DNA of 64,000 nt from Providencia alcalifaciens DSM 30120 (GCF_000173415.1 NZ_ABXW01000052.1:62001-126000), one strand, 5' to 3'. Positions 1 through 10,688 are shown, numbered from the stretch's first letter. Program-made: numbers and translations. The notes: generated by a model not told the origin, from the letters alone.

Positions 1-863
1 GGCCATGAGAATATCGTTTCGGTCAAAATAGCCCCTGCAAGCATTACCCCCACCTGCAAACCGATCACCGTCACTACCGGCAGCAACGCATTACGCAGCG
101 CGTGAATTAAAATCACACGTGCACGGCTGACACCTTTTGCGCGCGCAGTACGAATATAATCTTCCCCTAATACTTCCAACATGGCAGAACGCGTCATGCG
201 CACAATCACGGCTAGCGGGATAGTTCCAAGGACAATAGAAGGTAAAATCAAATGTTCAACCGCATCTTTGAAGTCACCAGCTTCCCCCCAAATGAGGGTA
301 TCAATTAACATGAATCCAGTGAGTGGATTAGAGTCATCAAGGAAGACCGTGTCGCTAACCCTTCCGGCGACAGGCGTCAGATCCCACTGGACCGAAACCA
401 GCATGATCAACATGATCCCCCACCAGAAAATTGGCATTGAGTAGCCTGTTAATGAAACACCGATCGCTGTGTGATCGAAAATAGAACCACGCTTAACCGC
501 AGCTAACACCCCAACAGGGATCCCCACAGAAACCGCGAAAATCATTGCACACGTCGCCAATTCGACCGTGGCTAGGAAGCGAGGTAAAAATTCCTCCCAA
601 ACGCCAATGCGGCTTTTTAAGGAGATCCCTAAATCACCGTGCAGTACACCGTTCAGATAATGGAGATATTGTTTCCAAAGTGGCTGATCGAGTCCTAATT
701 CAGCCATTAAATAGGCGTGTCTTTCTGGGGATAATCCTCGTTCGCCCGCCATAATCATGACTGGGTCACCTGGGATCATATGAACGAAAGCAAATGTAAG
801 TAGCGTGATACCGATAAAGGTGGGGATCACGAGCCCGAATCGTCGGAGGATAAATTGCAGCAT
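1..863 (-). CDS. dppB: Dipeptide ABC transporter permease DppB (C-terminus cut by window edge)
   Basis: Inner-membrane permease subunit of the dipeptide/haem-precursor ABC importer that works with DppA. Read on the minus strand from ATG at 861-863 it begins MLQFILRRFGLVIPTFIG, the usual DppB start with a first membrane helix. 287 full codons are present against about 339 in E. coli, so roughly the last 50 residues lie outside the window. An EAA-type cytoplasmic loop (EDYIRTARAKG) is visible near residues 228-240; this loop docks on the ATPase subunits. It lies 177 bp downstream of dppA on the same strand, as in the dppABCDF operon. Identification is by recall of the E. coli protein. Confidence 0.93.
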   Translation of the reverse strand, partial: MLQFILRRFGLVIPTFIGITLLTFAFVHMIPGDPVMIMAGERGLSPERHAYLMAELGLDQPLWKQYLHYLNGVLHGDLGISLKSRIGVWEEFLPRFLATVELATCAMIFAVSVGIPVGVLAAVKRGSIFDHTAIGVSLTGYSMPIFWWGIMLIMLVSVQWDLTPVAGRVSDTVFLDDSNPLTGFMLIDTLIWGEAGDFKDAVEHLILPSIVLGTIPLAVIVRMTRSAMLEVLGEDYIRTARAKGVSRARVILIHALRNALLPVVTVIGLQVGVMLAGAILTETIFSW

Positions 864-991
864 ATCCTGAGTCTCTTTAATAATGCCGTCGACGGCTCTT
901 AGTCCGCTTGGCTGGTCAGAAAAAACAACGTTTTCATCTGCTCACAAATAACTAAATTTATCTGTTTCTTCTGAATGTCAGAGGAGAAAAC

Positions 992-1021
992 GCCCTCCGC
1001 TGCAAAGAGGCAACGAAGGGC
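992..1021 (-). terminator. Stem-loop between dppA and dppB (partial terminator/attenuator)
   Basis: Two 12-base arms (992-1003 and 1010-1021) can pair with a 6-base loop, two pairs being mismatched or wobble. On the minus strand a short TTTT follows. It starts 20 bp after the dppA stop. Such a hairpin would let the abundant binding protein be made in excess over the membrane subunits, as known for other ABC importers. The role is inferred. Confidence 0.55.
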
Positions 1022-1040
1022 ATTTACAGATTAAAAACAA

Positions 1041-2651
1041 TTACTTATCAATGTCTACGTTTTCGAAGTGGTGTTTACCTAATGGATCAACCACGTAACC
1101 TTTCACTTCTTTACGCACAGGCTCAAATACCGTGGAGTGAGCGATGATCAGCGCTGGTGCTTGCTCGTTCATCACCACTTGAGCTTGTTTGTATAGCTCA
1201 ACACGTTTGTTGTGATCGGATGTCATACGTGCAGGTTGAATCACGTCTTCAAAGCTTTGATCACACCATTTAGAGTAGTTTGAACCCTGTTTTTTCGCTG
1301 CGCAGCTGAACAATGTCGCGAAGAAGTTATCAGGGTCACCATTGTCCCCAGTCCAACCCATCATTACAGTTTGTGGCTCGCCGCTCTTAGCTCGTTTCAG
1401 GTATTCACCCCACTCGTAGCTAACAACTTTCGATTTAACGCCAATTTTCGCCCAGTCAGCTTGGATCATTTCTGCCATTCTGCGCGCATTTGGGTTATAT
1501 GGACGTTGTACTGGCATCGCCCACAGATCGATTTCAAACCCTTCAGGGAAGCCCGCTTCCGCCAGCAGTTTTTTCGCTTTTTCTGGGTTGTATTCGGTAT
1601 CTTTAATCGCGTCGTTATAACCCCACATTGTTGGTGGAATTAAGTTTTTCGCTTTTTGACCCGCGCCCTGATAAACCGCTTGGATGATGGCGTCTTTATT
1701 TACGGCCATCGATAGCGCTTGGCGAACTTTTTGGTTATCCAGTGGTTTTTTCTCAACGTTATAAGAAAGGTAACCTACGTTCAGACCTGGCTGCTCCATT
1801 AACGTAATTTCTTTATCTGCTTTCATGCGTTCTAAGTCTGCCGGATTTGGATACGGCATAACTTGGCACTCATTTTTTTGCAGTTTTGCATAACGCACTG
1901 ATGCATCAGGAGTGATAGAGAATACTAAGCGATCAATCTTCGGTACATTGCCCCAGTAGTCTTTGTTCGCTTTGTACAGAATACGAGAATCTTTCTGGTA
2001 CTGTTGCAGCTCAAAAGGACCTGTTCCGATTGGGTTTAAATCAACTTTCTCAGGCGTTTTCGCTTTCAACATTTGATCAGCATATTCCGCAGATAAAATG
2101 GAAGCGAAGTCCATTGCCATATCAGCTAAGAATGGTGCTTCAGGACGAGTTAGTGTGATGCGAACGGTGTTGTCATCGACTTTCTCAACTTTGTCGATGA
2201 TCTTATCCATGTCCATCCCCATGAAGTACTCATAGCTACCGCCAGAAACTTTGTGATATGGGTGATTTGGATCTTTCTGGCGCATGAATGTGTAAATAAC
2301 ATCATCCGCATTCAAGTCACGGCTTGGCTTGAAATCTTTATTTGAATGCCACTTCACGCCTTTGCGCAGATGGAAGGTGTACACTTTGCCATCGTCACTC
2401 ACTTCCCAACTCTCTGCTAAACCAGGCTCAATTTCAGTGGTGCCCAATTTAAATTCAACTAAGCGGTTATACAGAGGAATAGAACTCGCATCATAAGTTG
2501 TCCCAGAGGTAAACAACTGCGGGTTAAACCCTTCAGGTGAACCTTCAGAACAATAAACCAGTGTTTTAGCCTGTACTGAGGCAGACACAGCCAAAGCAGC
2601 TAATGTTAAGCCTACAGTTAATAAACCTGTCTTTTTCATCGAGAGCGTCAT
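1041..2651 (-). CDS. dppA: Periplasmic dipeptide-binding protein DppA
   Basis: Substrate-binding protein of the dipeptide ABC importer (SBP family 5), acting in the periplasm. The chosen start at 2651 gives 536 aa, nearly the length of E. coli DppA (535), with the sequence AGGAG eight bases upstream; a longer reading to 2759 has no ribosome site and would bury the signal peptide. The N-terminus [20 protein letters not shown] is a signal peptide ending at SVQA, and the mature protein opens [17 protein letters not shown], nearly the same as E. coli. It is the promoter-proximal gene of the dpp operon. Post-transcriptional control by GcvB is suggested by a CA-rich leader. Confidence 0.96.
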   Translation of the reverse strand: MTLSMKKTGLLTVGLTLAALAVSASVQAKTLVYCSEGSPEGFNPQLFTSGTTYDASSIPLYNRLVEFKLGTTEIEPGLAESWEVSDDGKVYTFHLRKGVKWHSNKDFKPSRDLNADDVIYTFMRQKDPNHPYHKVSGGSYEYFMGMDMDKIIDKVEKVDDNTVRITLTRPEAPFLADMAMDFASILSAEYADQMLKAKTPEKVDLNPIGTGPFELQQYQKDSRILYKANKDYWGNVPKIDRLVFSITPDASVRYAKLQKNECQVMPYPNPADLERMKADKEITLMEQPGLNVGYLSYNVEKKPLDNQKVRQALSMAVNKDAIIQAVYQGAGQKAKNLIPPTMWGYNDAIKDTEYNPEKAKKLLAEAGFPEGFEIDLWAMPVQRPYNPNARRMAEMIQADWAKIGVKSKVVSYEWGEYLKRAKSGEPQTVMMGWTGDNGDPDNFFATLFSCAAKKQGSNYSKWCDQSFEDVIQPARMTSDHNKRVELYKQAQVVMNEQAPALIIAHSTVFEPVRKEVKGYVVDPLGKHHFENVDIDK

Positions 2652-2658
2652 TGGTAAT

Positions 2659-2679
2659 GCTCCTGTGGTGTATGTTGTT
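2659..2679 (-). promoter_or_regulatory. CA-rich dppA leader, candidate GcvB sRNA target
   Basis: On the minus strand the leader just ahead of dppA reads ACAACATACACCACAGGAGC, an A/C-rich stretch that runs into the Shine-Dalgarno. In E. coli and Salmonella the G/U-rich R1 region of the sRNA GcvB pairs with such CA-rich segments in the dppA leader and blocks translation. GcvB itself is not in this window, so the assignment is by analogy. Confidence 0.45.
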
Positions 2680-3257
2680 TTATCGAATACTGAAATCCGC
2701 CTTGAACAAGACAGATGTCGTATCTGTATTTTTTTGTTATTCACTGTGCAATTAATCAACTGGAATACATTTCGTCAATAGCATTATTCTCTGTAACAAT
2801 TTGGCTTAAATGACACATTTCGGATTATTTTGGTGTAAATATAGCCTGATATGTTACGAAAATGTTTATTAACCAGCGGTTATAACCACAGAAACATTAC
2901 TGAATAGATTTTTATAGGGACGTTAATTATTTGTATATTTGTGATTAAGTGCTGAATTACTGAGCGGAAATGGTGGGCAATACAAAAAACTGCAACATAA
3001 AACGCTAAATAGAATTTGTATAAAACTATTTGATAGCTGATTGTTTTGCATGTTTTTTATACTAAAAATAATTATTAGCGAATTTATATATCATATTCCT
3101 ATTTTCACGGGATCGCGGGTGAAAATACCAATCGCATAATGAAAGTGTGCTTTGAAGTGAATTTGAATTGAAGATATGGACTGAAAAAACATCGTCTTAT
3201 TTGTGTGCAAAGAACAACAGAAGAAAGAAAAGAAAAATGAAGGGAACTATAAACGAA
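2680..3257. other. Gene-free AT-rich region between dppA and tRNA-Pro
   Basis: This stretch should hold the dppA promoter and a long leader, but I could not pick a single convincing promoter. The one clear structure is a perfect 9-bp inverted repeat, TATTTTCAC (3100-3108) and GTGAAAATA (3119-3127), around a GC-rich 10-base loop. No T-run follows on either strand, so it is not a standard terminator and may be a protein site. No supported coding sequence was found. Confidence 0.5.
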
Positions 3258-3284
3258 AAAACCCACCTCTATGAGGTGGGTTTT
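3258..3284 (-). terminator. Rho-independent terminator of tRNA-Pro
   Basis: Perfect stem ACCCACCTC (3261-3269) / GAGGTGGGT (3273-3281) with a 3-base loop, extended by A:T pairs. On the minus strand it ends in a run of T. It lies 6 bp downstream of the CCA end of the tRNA gene. Confidence 0.85.
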
Positions 3285-3290
3285 GGAATT

Positions 3291-3367
3291 TGGTCGGCGA
3301 GAGAGGATTCGAACCTCCGACCCACTGGTCCCAAACCAGTTGCGCTACCAAGCTGCGCTACTCGCCG
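3291..3367 (-). tRNA. tRNA-Pro (anticodon UGG)
   Basis: 77-nt tRNA on the minus strand, starting CGGCGAGTAGCGCAGCTTGG and ending with encoded CCA. The anticodon stem ACTGG/CCAGT encloses the loop TTTGGGA, giving anticodon TGG (reads CCN proline codons, mainly CCA). The T arm GGTTCGAATCC is intact. In E. coli the tRNA next to dppA is proK with anticodon CGG, so this gene sits in the proK position but has the proM-type anticodon. Confidence 0.95.
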
Positions 3368-3494
3368 AAAACGGTGTGAATAATACTGCCAAGAATGGGG
3401 ATCGTCAACCCTATTTTTAGTGAAAACCGTTCGTATGCTGATAAAACCATCAAAATGGTATGGTTTCTTAATTTTAAGCCTATTTTAGGACAAA

Positions 3495-3526
3495 AAATAA
3501 GCGCTAAAAATATTTAGCGCTTATTT
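3495..3526 (-). terminator. Rho-independent terminator of glyQS
   Basis: A perfect 14-bp stem (arms 3495-3508 and 3513-3526, core TAAGCGCTAAA) with a 4-base loop, followed on the minus strand by TTTTTG. It lies about 70 bp after the glyS stop codon. Confidence 0.85.
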
Positions 3527-3597
3527 ATCCCAATCACTGGGAAGGCAATATTTATTCAATCATTTTTTTAATCAAAAATAACTGACTAAAAATCAAC

Positions 3598-5667
3598 CTA
3601 TTGCAACAGAGAGATATCTGCTACTTTTAAGAATAACTCGCGAAGCTGGCTTAACAGGGTTAAACGGTTAATACGTACCGCAGGATCTTCATCCATTACC
3701 ATGACGTTCGCAAAGAATTCATCAACCACTTCACGTAAAGAGGCTAACTCAACCAATGCTTCTTGGTAGTTACGTTCAGCAAACATTGGCGCTAACTTGT
3801 CTTGCAGTACCACAACGTGAGTTGCTAACTTCACTTCTTCTGGGGTTTTCAGTACAGAAGCTAACACGCTATCGGCGAGTTTTTCTTCTGACTTGCTCAG
3901 AATATTAGAAACACGTTTATTGGCGGCTGCCAGCGTTTGTGCTTCTTCTAAAGAGCGGAAGTGAGTCACTGCTTTAACACGAGCATCAAAGTCAGCAGGC
4001 TGAGTTGGGCGACGAGCTAATACCGCTTGGATGGTATCGATGCTGTAGCCTAGTTCTTGGTACCAAGAACGGAAGCGACCCAGCATGAACTCAACCACAT
4101 CTTCCACGACATTTTTGTTAGTTAGTTTATCGCCATACAGACGCACAGCTTCTTGGGTCATTTCCACAAGATCAAGCTGATAGCCTTTTTCAACGATAAT
4201 ACGTAACACACCTAATGCCGCACGGCGCAGAGCGAATGGGTCTTTATCCCCTTTCGGATGCTGGCCGATACCGAAAATACCTGCGAGGGTATCCATTTTT
4301 TCTGCTAATGCTAATGCCGCAGAAACATCGGTAGATGGCAGTTCATCCCCCGCAAAACGCGGTTGATATTGTTCTTTCAGTGCAAGAGCAACATCTTCTG
4401 ACTCACCGTCATGGCGAGCATAGTGCATTCCCATGACACCTTGAGTGTCTGTGAATTCAAAGACCATGTTGGTCATTAAGTCACATTTTGCCAGTAAACC
4501 AGCACGAGTTGCATGATTAACATCTGCACCGATTTTACTTGCAATCCAACCCGCTAACGCTTCTAAACGGTCAGTTTTATCACGCAGGGTTCCCAGCTGT
4601 TGCTGGAACAGTACAGTTTCTAAACGTGGTAAATTATCTTCTAGACGCTGTTTACGGTCGGTTTTGAAGAAAAACTCCGCATCCGCTAAACGCGGGCGAA
4701 CAACTTTTTCGTTACCGGAAATAATTTGCTGAGGATCTGATGACTCAATATTTGCCACAAAGATAAAGTTTGGCATTAACTTGCCAGCATCATCATAGAC
4801 AGGGAAATATTTTTGGTCGCCCTTCATGGTGTACACCAATGCTTCAGCAGGAACTTCTAAGAATTTATCTTCGAATTTTGCTGTTAGTACCACTGGCCAT
4901 TCAACCAAAGAGGTGACTTCTTCAACTAAGCTGTCTGTGAGATCTGCTTTACCGCCTAACGCTTTAGCTGCTTTTTCTGCGTTCGCAATAATTATCGCTT
5001 TACGCTCAGCGTAATCCGCAATCACTTTACCACGTGTGCGTAAAATTTCTGGGTATTGCTCCGCGTTATCAATGGTGAATTCAGCTTCACCCATAAAGCG
5101 GTGACCACGAATAATACGGTCGCTCTTAATACCAAGAATCTCACCGTTAACGATATCACTACCCAACAGTAACGTGACCGTATGAACAGGACGCACAAAC
5201 TGAGTGTCTTTATCTGCCCAACGCATTAATTTAGGGATAGGTAATTTCGCCAGAGATCGGCTTACCATATCAATCAGTAATTCACTGACAGGCTGCCCTT
5301 TCATTTGAGCACGATAAAGTAACCATTCACCCTTATCGGTTGTTAAGCGTTCCGCTTGGTCGACTGTAATACCGCAACCACGTGCCCAACCTTCAGCTGC
5401 TTTTGTTGGTTTACCTTCCGCATCAAACGCTTGCGAAATCGCTGGACCACGTTTTTCAACTTCACGATCTGGCTGAGCTGCGGCTAAGCTTTCTACTTTC
5501 AACGCTAAACGGCGAGGTGCAGCGAACCAATTCACCGCACCGTGAGTAATATCTGCACTATCTAATTCAGCCGTAAAGTTGGCTGCGAATGATTCTGCAA
5601 GAGAACGAAGAGCCTTCGGCGGTAACTCTTCTGTACCGATTTCCACAAGGAAAGTCTGTTGAGTCAT
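3598..5667 (-). CDS. glyS: Glycine--tRNA ligase beta subunit
   Basis: Beta subunit of the bacterial alpha2beta2 glycyl-tRNA synthetase, which charges tRNA-Gly in the cytoplasm; the beta chain mainly recognises and binds the tRNA. 689 aa, the same length as E. coli GlyS. The N-terminus [20 protein letters not shown] is the family signature, and the C-terminal part is an anticodon-binding region. The start follows glyQ by only 9 bp (glyQ stop at 5677), so the two subunits are co-translated from one mRNA that ends at the hairpin near 3510. Confidence 0.97.
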   Translation of the reverse strand: MTQQTFLVEIGTEELPPKALRSLAESFAANFTAELDSADITHGAVNWFAAPRRLALKVESLAAAQPDREVEKRGPAISQAFDAEGKPTKAAEGWARGCGITVDQAERLTTDKGEWLLYRAQMKGQPVSELLIDMVSRSLAKLPIPKLMRWADKDTQFVRPVHTVTLLLGSDIVNGEILGIKSDRIIRGHRFMGEAEFTIDNAEQYPEILRTRGKVIADYAERKAIIIANAEKAAKALGGKADLTDSLVEEVTSLVEWPVVLTAKFEDKFLEVPAEALVYTMKGDQKYFPVYDDAGKLMPNFIFVANIESSDPQQIISGNEKVVRPRLADAEFFFKTDRKQRLEDNLPRLETVLFQQQLGTLRDKTDRLEALAGWIASKIGADVNHATRAGLLAKCDLMTNMVFEFTDTQGVMGMHYARHDGESEDVALALKEQYQPRFAGDELPSTDVSAALALAEKMDTLAGIFGIGQHPKGDKDPFALRRAALGVLRIIVEKGYQLDLVEMTQEAVRLYGDKLTNKNVVEDVVEFMLGRFRSWYQELGYSIDTIQAVLARRPTQPADFDARVKAVTHFRSLEEAQTLAAANKRVSNILSKSEEKLADSVLASVLKTPEEVKLATHVVVLQDKLAPMFAERNYQEALVELASLREVVDEFFANVMVMDEDPAVRINRLTLLSQLRELFLKVADISLLQ

Positions 5668-5676
5668 GACAGCCTC

Positions 5677-6585
5677 TTAGTTCTTATGACACATAGGGAA
5701 ACCCAGCGCTTCACGAGAAGCATAATAAGCTTCTGCGACCCCTTTAGTCAGGGTGCGAATGCGTAAAATATAACGCTGGCGTTCGGTTACTGAAATTGCT
5801 TTACGGGCATCCAGTAAGTTAAAGGTGTGAGCCGCTTTCAAAATACGCTCGTAGGCCGGCAGTGGCAGTGGCGTTTCTAAAGCGAGCAGGTATTGGGCTT
5901 CTTTCTCATACTCTTCAAAGCATTTGAATAAAAACTCAACATTTGCATGCTCAAAGTTATAAGTAGACTGTTCAACTTCGTTTTGATGATAAATATCACC
6001 ATAAGTGGTCTTGCCTAGAGGGCCATCACACCAAACCAAATCGTACACGCTATCAACGCCTTGAATATACATCGCAAGACGCTCAAGACCGTAAGTGATC
6101 TCACCGGTAACCGGTTTACACTCCAAGCCACCTACTTGTTGGAAATAAGTGAACTGAGTCACCTCCATTCCATTTAACCACACTTCCCAGCCCAAGCCCC
6201 AAGCACCTAATGTTGGGTTTTCCCAGTTATCTTCAACGAAGCGGATATCATGGACTGTAGGGTCAATACCCAGCTCTTTTAATGAGCCTAGGTACAACTC
6301 TTGGATATTGTCAGGTGAAGGTTTGATAATCACCTGAAACTGGTAATAGTGTTGTAAACGGTTTGGGTTCTCACCGTAGCGACCATCGGTTGGTCGACGA
6401 GATGGCTGAACATAAGCTGCTGCGATAGGTTCTGGACCTAAAGCGCGCAAACACGTCATTGGGTGTGAAGTACCAGCGCCGACTTCCATGTCCAGTGGTT
6501 GAACAATGGTACAGCCTTGGCGCGCCCAGTAGTCCTGTAATGTCAGGATAAGACCTTGGAAGGTTTTGGTATCAAACTTTTGCAT
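5677..6585 (-). CDS. glyQ: Glycine--tRNA ligase alpha subunit
   Basis: Catalytic alpha subunit of tetrameric class II glycyl-tRNA synthetase. 302 aa (E. coli 303). The start [25 protein letters not shown] and the motif-2-like region with [15 protein letters not shown]-type residues (here [16 protein letters not shown]) are recognisable, as is the [18 protein letters not shown] stretch of motif 3. It is the first gene of glyQS and diverges from tag across a 199-bp gap. Confidence 0.97.
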   Translation of the reverse strand: MQKFDTKTFQGLILTLQDYWARQGCTIVQPLDMEVGAGTSHPMTCLRALGPEPIAAAYVQPSRRPTDGRYGENPNRLQHYYQFQVIIKPSPDNIQELYLGSLKELGIDPTVHDIRFVEDNWENPTLGAWGLGWEVWLNGMEVTQFTYFQQVGGLECKPVTGEITYGLERLAMYIQGVDSVYDLVWCDGPLGKTTYGDIYHQNEVEQSTYNFEHANVEFLFKCFEEYEKEAQYLLALETPLPLPAYERILKAAHTFNLLDARKAISVTERQRYILRIRTLTKGVAEAYYASREALGFPMCHKN

Positions 6586-6713
6586 GTTAGATCCGCACGC
6601 GATACGTGAAATTTAAGAAAGTGACCAGTATACCCTTTGACCGCCAGATATACAGCAATGAATACATATGTAATCATTCTAAAAAGAAAAAAATTAATTT
6701 CACCCCTTTAAAA

Positions 6714-6729
6714 CTGTATTTTTATACAG
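6714..6729. promoter_or_regulatory. LexA (SOS) box upstream of tag
   Basis: The 16-mer CTGTATTTTTATACAG is a CTG-N10-CAG palindrome. The 20-base window 6712-6731 matches the enterobacterial LexA consensus (TACTGTATATATATACAGTA) at 17 of 20 positions by hand count. A TATAAA hexamer (6730-6735), a plausible -10 for tag, directly abuts it, so bound LexA would block the promoter. Tag starts at 6785; glyQ starts on the other strand at 6585, so tag is the nearer and better oriented target. Regulation is inferred. Confidence 0.75.
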
Positions 6730-6784
6730 TATAAAGATTCTATTCTTGCTCACAAGCTGAACATAATTAGAAAAAGGATGAAAA

Positions 6785-7348
6785 ATGGAAACATTGCCCA
6801 CTCGCTGCCATTGGGTTAACCAAGACCCTGAATATATTGCCTACCACGATAATGAATGGGGGAAACCTACCAAAGATAATCACCAACTATTTGAAATGAT
6901 CTGCCTTGAAGGGCAACAAGCGGGGCTGTCTTGGTATACCATTTTGAAAAAACGCCAAGGTTATCGAGAACTATTCCATCAATTTGATCCCGAAAAAATT
7001 GCCTTAATGAATGAAACCGATGTAGAACGATTGATGCAAGACGCTCGCATTATCCGTAACCGATTAAAAATCAATGCGATTATTTCCAATGCTAAAGCTT
7101 ATCTATCCATGAAAAACCACGGTGAGGATTTTTCGACGTTTATTTGGGCGTTTGTTAATCATCAACCTAAAGTCAATAACTGGACTGAATCATCCCAAGT
7201 TCCTGCGGAAACAGAACTGTCTAAAACACTCTCTAAAGCCCTAAAAAAACAAGGTTTTAAATTTGTTGGTTCAGTGACTTGCTACGCCTTTATGCAAGCT
7301 ACTGGTATGGTTAATGATCATTTAGTAAGTTGTTGCCAATATAAATAA
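6785..7348 (+). CDS. tag: DNA-3-methyladenine glycosylase I
   Basis: Base-excision repair enzyme that removes 3-methyladenine (and 3-methylguanine) from alkylated DNA. 187 aa, family length. The zinc site seen in E. coli Tag (Cys4, His17, His175, Cys179) is present here as C8, H21, H179 and C183 with a constant offset of four. The pocket Glu38 maps to E42 in CLEGQQAGLSW. An AGGAT sequence lies shortly before the ATG. Upstream is a strong LexA box, unlike E. coli where tag is described as constitutive. Stand-alone gene between glyQ (divergent) and avtA. Confidence 0.96.
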   Translation: METLPTRCHWVNQDPEYIAYHDNEWGKPTKDNHQLFEMICLEGQQAGLSWYTILKKRQGYRELFHQFDPEKIALMNETDVERLMQDARIIRNRLKINAIISNAKAYLSMKNHGEDFSTFIWAFVNHQPKVNNWTESSQVPAETELSKTLSKALKKQGFKFVGSVTCYAFMQATGMVNDHLVSCCQYK

Positions 7349-7553
7349 ATCAGAGTTTATCCATAATAACCGAATAAATTGCAATTCAAATAAACTACAT
7401 TTAACACACAAGTTAATTCAAAAAACCAATTTATTATTAATATTTGATATTTTATATGAAAAATAACTGTAACTATGCTATTGAACTCCAGATGGTAGCG
7501 CGGTATGTTTGAAATTCCATTAACAAACTCATCAATAGACGTGAAAAAACACA

Positions 7554-8810
7554 ATGAATTTCTCTAAATTTGGTAATAAATTTGCTAAGAATTCAGGTAT
7601 TTCAGAATTAATGAAAGACTTGAATGAAGGCATTCGAACCCCCGGCGCTATTATGCTGGGTGGTGGGAATCCTGCTCATATCCCCGAAATGGACAAATAC
7701 TTTCAGGATCTCCTTGCAGAGATGTGTGCAAATGGTCAATTAACCGACACATTATGCAATTATGATGGTCCTCAAGGCAAAGATGCCATGTTGAAAGCGC
7801 TAGCAGCAACTCTAAAAGCGAAACTAGGCTGGGATATCAGTGCACGAAATATTGCGCTAACAAACGGTAGCCAAAGTGCGTTTTTCTATCTATTTAACTT
7901 ACTTGCTGGTCGCTTTGAAGATGGTATCTCCCGTAAAGTTCTATTCCCTATCGCACCAGAGTATGTCGGGTATGCAGATTCAGGACTGGATGAAGATCTT
8001 TTTGTTGCTAACAAGCCACAAATTGAGTTCTTACCGGATGGACAATTTAAGTATCATGTTGATTTCAATACACTAGAGATCACGAAAGACATTGGGGTTA
8101 TTTGTGTATCACGTCCAACCAACCCAACAGGAAACGTGATTACAGATGAAGAAGTTCTGCACCTCGATCAATTGGCGAAGCAGCACAACATTCCATTACT
8201 GATTGATAATGCCTATGGCGTTCCTTTCCCCGGTATTATTTTTAGTGAAGCCACTCCATTTTGGAATGAAAACATTATTCTGTGCATGAGCCTGTCAAAA
8301 CTGGGTCTACCGGGCACACGTTGCGGCATCATCATTGGTAGTGAGGATTTAATTGATGCTATCAGCAATATGAATGGCATCATTAGCCTTGCCCCTGGAG
8401 GTATTGGTCCAAGCATCGCACTTGAAATGCTACAGCGTGATGATTTATTTAAACTATCTCAAAATATTGTTGGTCCATTTTATAAACAGCGTGTTGAAGA
8501 AGTTATTAAAATCATTCGCCGCTACATTCCTGAAGATAGATGCCTCATCCATAAGCCTGAAGGCGCTATTTTCTTATGGCTCTGGTTTAAAGATATGCCA
8601 ATTAGCGGTTTGGAACTTTACCGTCGTTTAAAAAAACGTGGTGTGTTGATGGTTCCTGGGCACTATTTCTTCCCAGGGCTTGAAGAGGATTGGCAACATG
8701 CACATGAATGTATGCGAATGAATTATGTACCTGAGCCAGAAAAAATTGAGCAAGGCATTCAAATCCTCGCTCAAGAGTTAGAAAAAGCCTATCAAGAATC
8801 TGAACGCTAG
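7554..8810 (+). CDS. avtA: Valine--pyruvate aminotransferase AvtA
   Basis: PLP-dependent fold-type I aminotransferase interconverting valine + pyruvate with 2-oxoisovalerate + alanine. 418 aa (E. coli 417). The motifs MLGGGNPAHIPEM, CNYDGPQGKDAM, SRPTNPTGNVITDEE and the PLP-lysine motif SLSKLGLPGTRCG (Lys249) are intact. The preceding 200 bp is AT-rich with no other gene. The gene ends 24 bp before a hairpin that is oriented mainly for yidE. Confidence 0.95.
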   Translation: MNFSKFGNKFAKNSGISELMKDLNEGIRTPGAIMLGGGNPAHIPEMDKYFQDLLAEMCANGQLTDTLCNYDGPQGKDAMLKALAATLKAKLGWDISARNIALTNGSQSAFFYLFNLLAGRFEDGISRKVLFPIAPEYVGYADSGLDEDLFVANKPQIEFLPDGQFKYHVDFNTLEITKDIGVICVSRPTNPTGNVITDEEVLHLDQLAKQHNIPLLIDNAYGVPFPGIIFSEATPFWNENIILCMSLSKLGLPGTRCGIIIGSEDLIDAISNMNGIISLAPGGIGPSIALEMLQRDDLFKLSQNIVGPFYKQRVEEVIKIIRRYIPEDRCLIHKPEGAIFLWLWFKDMPISGLELYRRLKKRGVLMVPGHYFFPGLEEDWQHAHECMRMNYVPEPEKIEQGIQILAQELEKAYQESER

Positions 8811-8833
8811 GTCTAATTAATAGATTAAAAAAA

Positions 8834-8856
8834 GCCCTTTCCATCAAGGAAAGGGC
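8834..8856 (-). terminator. Rho-independent terminator downstream of yidE (convergent with avtA)
   Basis: Perfect stem GCCCTTTCC (8834-8842) / GGAAAGGGC (8848-8856) with a 5-base loop. The minus strand continues into seven T residues, making it a good terminator for yidE although 174 bp from its stop. It may also halt avtA transcripts on the plus strand, where the tail is weak (CAAAATT). Confidence 0.8.
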
Positions 8857-9029
8857 CAAAATTAGCGAGAACTCCATAATTGAAATCGAATATATTTGTT
8901 TATGACAAATGTTATTCGCGGTTATTAAACCACTTTTCTGATATCAGTTATGGCGAGAACAAGCCCCAATTACACCCTTATATAGACGGATACTTTTTCT
9001 CCACATCTCATTTTCCCATTCAAGCATCG

Positions 9030-10688
9030 TCATAACGCCCAAAATAAAATGGCTAATAACTGCGGTGAAATAATGCGTAAAAACATTGCTAATGGGTAAA
9101 CCGTTGCATAGGAAAGTGCCGCAGCTCCACTCGTTGGGTGAATATTATTGGCAAAGGCTAATGCAGGAGGATCCGTCATTGAACCTGCGAGTACTCCACA
9201 TAAACTTAAATAATTCATTTTACCGAAGATACGAGCAACTAGACCCGTGATGAACAACGGGATAAATGTAATTAATATCCCATAACCAATCCACCTGAGC
9301 CCATCACCTTGAATAAGAGTTTCGATAAAACTGCCACCTGAATTTAATCCTACCACGGCAAGGAACATCACGATCCCCAGTTCTCGTAATGCTAAGTTTG
9401 CACTTGGTGGCATAAACCAATACAACCGCCCAATAGTACCTATTCGACCAAGAATCAAAGCCACAACCAATGGTCCTCCTGCCAAACCTAATTTCAATGC
9501 AGCAGGAAAGCCCGGAACAAAAATTGGTAACGAGCCTAAAACAACACCTAAGCCAATCCCAATAAACACAGGTAACATTTGAACTTGTTGTAATTTTTGT
9601 TTCGCATTACCCAGTAAAGCCGTTACCGCTTCAATCGACTCTGGGCGCCCAACAATATTCAGAATATCACCGAATTGCAGCACTGAATTATTGTTCGCCA
9701 TCAGGTCAATACCCGTTCGATTCAAACGCGTCACGACCACATCGTACTTTTGCTTCAGATTCAACTCTTTTAGTCGCTTACTTAGCACTGCATCATTAGT
9801 GACCACGACTCGGACTGAGTGTAATACGGAGCTAGATGTTGATAATGATGCGTCTACCTCTTCCCCTAAAATTAAACGAACTTTATTTAAGTCCTCTTTC
9901 TGCCCAACCACATGCAGTAAGTCACCAAGATGGATTTCCGTTGTTGGTTGAGGCACAACAAGCATTTCACCACGCTTGAGCCGCGAGCAAACAATTTCTT
10001 CATTACCTAGCATAGGAATATCTTGAATCATCAAACCATCAAGATTGCTATTACGTACCGCAATGTTCATGGTTTGCAATAAGTCTCTATGCTGAACATT
10101 TGTGCTATTAAACTCTGATGCTTCTTTTTCTACTGAAATGCGGAAAATAATTCGCACTAGCCACATCACTAAAAGAATACCGCAAATACCCATAGGGTAA
10201 GCCATGGCATATCCCATTCCCATCTGACCGATCAAACTAGGATCAGAACCTAAATCAGAAAGGATTTGCTGCCCCGCACCTAGGGAAGGTGTATTCGTTA
10301 CAGCACCAGAAAAGATACCTAAAATAATCGGTAAAGGAATATCGGCAATTTTATAGATAATAGCGGTAACGACCGCACCTAAAATAACCACCATCAACGC
10401 AAAGCCGTTAAGTTTTAAGCCTGAAACGCGCAAAGAGGAGAAGAAGCCGGGTCCCACTTGTATCCCGATGGTATAAACAAACAGGATAAGACCAAACTCT
10501 TGAATAAAATGCAGCATATCATTATTGAGAGACAAGCCATAACTGCGTGCAAAATGCCCAACGATGATCCCACCGAAGAGAACGCCACCTATCCCTAAAC
10601 CGACATTGCGAATTTTCCAATTACCTATCCATAAGCCTAATGCGGCAGCTAAGGCTAATAAACTGACTGTAAGCGCTAATTCACTCAT
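9030..10688 (-). CDS. yidE: YidE family putative transporter (AspT/YidE/YbjL domains with two TrkA-C domains)
   Basis: Inner-membrane protein, 552 aa against 553 in E. coli YidE. An N-terminal membrane block (residues about 1-185, with [17 protein letters not shown] and [19 protein letters not shown]) and a C-terminal membrane block (about 370-552, with [22 protein letters not shown]) are duplicated AspT-type domains. Between them lie two RCK_C/TrkA-C-like domains, recognisable by [13 protein letters not shown]. The AspT family exchanges carboxylates, but the YidE substrate is unknown. The same gene order around yidQ/yidR occurs in E. coli. Confidence 0.92.
   Translation of the reverse strand: MSELALTVSLLALAAALGLWIGNWKIRNVGLGIGGVLFGGIIVGHFARSYGLSLNNDMLHFIQEFGLILFVYTIGIQVGPGFFSSLRVSGLKLNGFALMVVILGAVVTAIIYKIADIPLPIILGIFSGAVTNTPSLGAGQQILSDLGSDPSLIGQMGMGYAMAYPMGICGILLVMWLVRIIFRISVEKEASEFNSTNVQHRDLLQTMNIAVRNSNLDGLMIQDIPMLGNEEIVCSRLKRGEMLVVPQPTTEIHLGDLLHVVGQKEDLNKVRLILGEEVDASLSTSSSVLHSVRVVVTNDAVLSKRLKELNLKQKYDVVVTRLNRTGIDLMANNNSVLQFGDILNIVGRPESIEAVTALLGNAKQKLQQVQMLPVFIGIGLGVVLGSLPIFVPGFPAALKLGLAGGPLVVALILGRIGTIGRLYWFMPPSANLALRELGIVMFLAVVGLNSGGSFIETLIQGDGLRWIGYGILITFIPLFITGLVARIFGKMNYLSLCGVLAGSMTDPPALAFANNIHPTSGAAALSYATVYPLAMFLRIISPQLLAILFWAL

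Noticed and set aside
3168-3383. 71-codon plus-strand frame across the tRNA-Pro gene
   Set aside because: It overlaps the tRNA and its terminator on the opposite strand; chance open frame.
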